Below, one piece after another: positions 40,820-42,773 of a DNA stretch of 42,773 nt. The stretch's first letter is position 1. Each line of letters begins with the position of its first letter. Below the pieces are notes generated by a model. It worked only from the letters and a program-made list of their open reading frames with translations, was not told the origin of the DNA and searched no databases. Source of the stretch: Paracoccaceae bacterium. GTDB lineage: Bacteria > Pseudomonadota > Alphaproteobacteria > Rhodobacterales > Rhodobacteraceae. The position numbers and the translations under genes were made by a program. The stretch is from positions 1 to 42,773 of the forward strand of contig CANJQT010000023.1 in assembly GCA_947476475.1 (NCBI GenBank), read 5' to 3'.

Positions 40820-40871
40820 CGGCAGACCATTCAGGTTACCATGCGCCCCCGATGATCCTCGGGGGCTTTTT
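40803..40871 (+). promoter_or_regulatory. transcription attenuator: antiterminator and terminator
   Basis: The terminator is GCCCCCGA (40845-40852) with TCGGGGGC (40859-40866) and TTTTT (40867-40871). A competing pairing, GGCGCGTGG (40803-40811) with CCATGCGCC (40839-40847; nine pairs with one G-U), shares bases with the left arm of the terminator and would block it. GGTAAC (40815-40820), spanning the leader stop codon, can also pair with GTTACC (40835-40840). Confidence 0.72.
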
Positions 40872-40963
40872 GTTGGCTAAGCGCTGTCCCAGCGATAAGG
40901 GAAACCGGTTCCGCACCCGGACGACGTGCGGAGTGGATTGATGGATGTCAGACGGAGAGACGA

Positions 40964-42718
40964 ATGTCGCGGCAGATGAGCGGTGCGGAGATGGTGGTTC
41001 AGGCGCTGAAGGATCAGGGCGTCGAAGTGGTCTTTGGCTATCCCGGTGGTGCGGTCCTTCCGATCTATGACGCGATTTTCCAGCAAAACGACATTCGCCA
41101 TATCCTTGTGCGCCATGAACAGGGTGCGGTTCACATGGCCGAAGGCTATGCCCGATCGACCGGCAAGCCGGGCGTGGTGCTGGTGACATCTGGCCCCGGC
41201 GCTACCAACGCGGTCACCGGCCTGACCGACGCGCTGCTGGATTCGATTCCGCTGGTGGTTCTGACCGGCCAGGTGCCCACTTTTATGATTGGCACCGACG
41301 GCTTTCAGGAAGCTGACACCGTGGGCATCACCCGCCCCTGCACCAAGCACAACTGGCTGGTGAAGGATACCGACAAGCTGGCCGAAACCCTGCATCAGGC
41401 GTTCCATGTAGCCACCTCGGGCCGTCCGGGGCCGGTGCTGATCGACATTCCGAAGGACGTGCAATTCGCGACCGGCAGCTATTCCGGCCCGCGTGAAGCC
41501 AAGGTCAGCCATTACCAGCCACGGGTCAAAGGCGACATCAAGCTGATCACCGAACTGGTCGAGATGATGGAGCAGTCCGAACGCCCGGTTTTCTATACCG
41601 GCGGCGGTGTGATCAATTCCGGCCCTGCGGCCAGCCAGCTTCTGCGCGAACTCGCGGATGCGACCGGCTTTCCCGTCACCTCGACGTTGATGGGTCTTGG
41701 GGCCTATCCGGCCAGCGGCAAGGGCTGGATCGGCATGCTGGGCATGCACGGGCTTTATGAGGCCAACCTTGCCATGCACGACTGCGATCTGATGATCAAC
41801 ATCGGCGCGCGGTTTGATGACCGGATCACCGGGCGGATCGCCGATTTCAGCCCCGGGTCGAAAAAGGCCCATATCGACATAGACCCATCGTCGATCAACA
41901 AGGTCATCCATGTGGATGTGCCGATCGTTGGCGATGTGGCGCATGTGCTGGAAGATCTTCTGAATGTCTGGAAAGCCCGAGGGCGCAAAGTGAACAAGGC
42001 TGCGCTGGCGGGCTGGTGGGGCAAGATCAACGAATGGCGCGCGGTGAAATGCCTGAACTATCGCGGATCGGATACGGTGATCAAACCGCAATATGCGCTC
42101 GAGCGGCTGGAGGCCCTTACCCGCGGGCACGATCGCTATATCACTACCGAAGTCGGCCAGCATCAGATGTGGGCAGCCCAATATCTGAATTTCGACGCAC
42201 CCAACCGCTGGATGACCTCGGGCGGGCTTGGCACCATGGGCTACGGATTGCCTGCATCAATTGGCGTGCAGGTCGCCCACCCCGAAGCATTGGTGATCAA
42301 TGTGGCGGGCGAAGCGAGCTGGCTGATGAACATGCAGGAAATGGGCACCGCGATGCAGTTCCGCGCGCCGGTGAAGCAGTTCATCCTGAACAACGAGCGG
42401 TTGGGGATGGTGCGCCAGTGGCAGCAGTTGCTGCATGGCGAGCGCTATTCGCAAAGCTGGTCCGAAAGCCTGCCCGATTTCGTGAAGCTGGCCGAAGCGT
42501 TCGGATGCAAGGGCATCCGCTGTTCGGACCCCGCGAAGCTGGATGATGCGATTCAGGAGATGCTGGATTATGACGGGCCGGTGATCTTTGACTGCCTTGT
42601 GGAAAAGCATGAAAACTGCTTCCCGATGATCCCGTCGGGCAAACCGCACAATGAAATGCTGCTGGGCGATGCGTCGACCGAAGGTGCCATACAGGCTGGC
42701 GGCGCGGTTTTGGTCTGA
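40964..42718 (+). CDS. ilvI: acetolactate synthase large subunit
   Basis: Thiamine-diphosphate enzyme making acetolactate or acetohydroxybutyrate, the first common step to valine, leucine and isoleucine. The 584 residues have normal length. The catalytic Glu52 is in RHEQGAVHMAEG, SGPGATNAVTG lies near 77-87, and the C-terminal ThDP region ends in ILNNERLGMVRQWQQ. The Mg-ThDP motif usually written GDxS is here GEAS, with Glu450 for Asp. The ATG has GGAGAG upstream and follows the attenuator by 93 bp. The regulatory subunit (ilvH/ilvN) would be expected next but lies beyond the window. The symbol ilvB is equally used for this gene. Confidence 0.95.
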   Translation: MSRQMSGAEMVVQALKDQGVEVVFGYPGGAVLPIYDAIFQQNDIRHILVRHEQGAVHMAEGYARSTGKPGVVLVTSGPGATNAVTGLTDALLDSIPLVVLTGQVPTFMIGTDGFQEADTVGITRPCTKHNWLVKDTDKLAETLHQAFHVATSGRPGPVLIDIPKDVQFATGSYSGPREAKVSHYQPRVKGDIKLITELVEMMEQSERPVFYTGGGVINSGPAASQLLRELADATGFPVTSTLMGLGAYPASGKGWIGMLGMHGLYEANLAMHDCDLMINIGARFDDRITGRIADFSPGSKKAHIDIDPSSINKVIHVDVPIVGDVAHVLEDLLNVWKARGRKVNKAALAGWWGKINEWRAVKCLNYRGSDTVIKPQYALERLEALTRGHDRYITTEVGQHQMWAAQYLNFDAPNRWMTSGGLGTMGYGLPASIGVQVAHPEALVINVAGEASWLMNMQEMGTAMQFRAPVKQFILNNERLGMVRQWQQLLHGERYSQSWSESLPDFVKLAEAFGCKGIRCSDPAKLDDAIQEMLDYDGPVIFDCLVEKHENCFPMIPSGKPHNEMLLGDASTEGAIQAGGAVLV

Positions 42719-42721
42719 GCA

Positions 42722-42773
<52 letters not shown>

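Overview
The window is chromosomal DNA from a GC-rich alphaproteobacterium, almost certainly order Rhodobacterales (Rhodobacter/Paracoccus relatives). Pointers are the NDUFA12 - MlaD - DUF2155 gene string, a ZauP/ZapA division pair next to transketolase, a CtaA-type heme A synthase, a CoA-acylating methylmalonate-semialdehyde dehydrogenase, a VPLPA-CTERM-like surface protein and DUF1127. The genus cannot be fixed by eye. Nearly all genes are core housekeeping functions. I see no phage, transposase, CRISPR array, tRNA or rRNA. The last 52 bases are a pure G run that looks like a sequencing or contig-end artefact.

Layout. 1-3.9 kb: 3' half of an RND efflux pump, a tiny membrane protein, dimethylargininase and a DXD glycosyltransferase-like protein. 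4-8 kb: metY, accB-accC (acetyl-CoA carboxylase) and aat. 8-14.5 kb, leftward: DUF2155, mlaD and NDUFA12; scpB and scpA (chromosome condensation); nagZ; a SPOR protein; argS. 14.7-19.1 kb, leftward: a polyamine-type ABC transporter (ATPase and two permeases, no binding protein) and a MocR regulator, divergent from a DUF1127 gene. 19.5-21.6 kb: an AT-richer glycosyltransferase, then rplM-rpsI. 21.7-26.8 kb: a thioesterase and a divergent ECHDC3-like crotonase, then a coupled ctaA - M32 carboxypeptidase - MFS operon.

27-36.3 kb is a central-metabolism block: an RNA methyltransferase, TfoX-N protein, degenerate ThiE paralogue, zapA/zauP, tkt, a DUF808 protein, two tandem gap genes that differ at the coenzyme-selecting residue with a 47-residue membrane ORF between them, and coaD. 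36.4-42.7 kb: a CBS protein, LysR regulator divergent from mmsA, a VPLPA-CTERM-like protein, and acetolactate synthase (ilvI/ilvB) behind a complete-looking leader-peptide attenuator.

I found no convincing wholly new multi-gene system. The most interesting signals are regulatory and small-scale: the ilv attenuator with peptide MEAILVLGGMWRVGR; LacI-type operators in front of both gap genes, whose products differ at Asp36/Ala36; the conserved-looking small ORF between them; a perfect-arm 20-bp palindrome ahead of ctaA; a short palindrome between mocR and DUF1127; and an interspersed hairpin repeat present four times, one copy of which supplies the start codon of aat.
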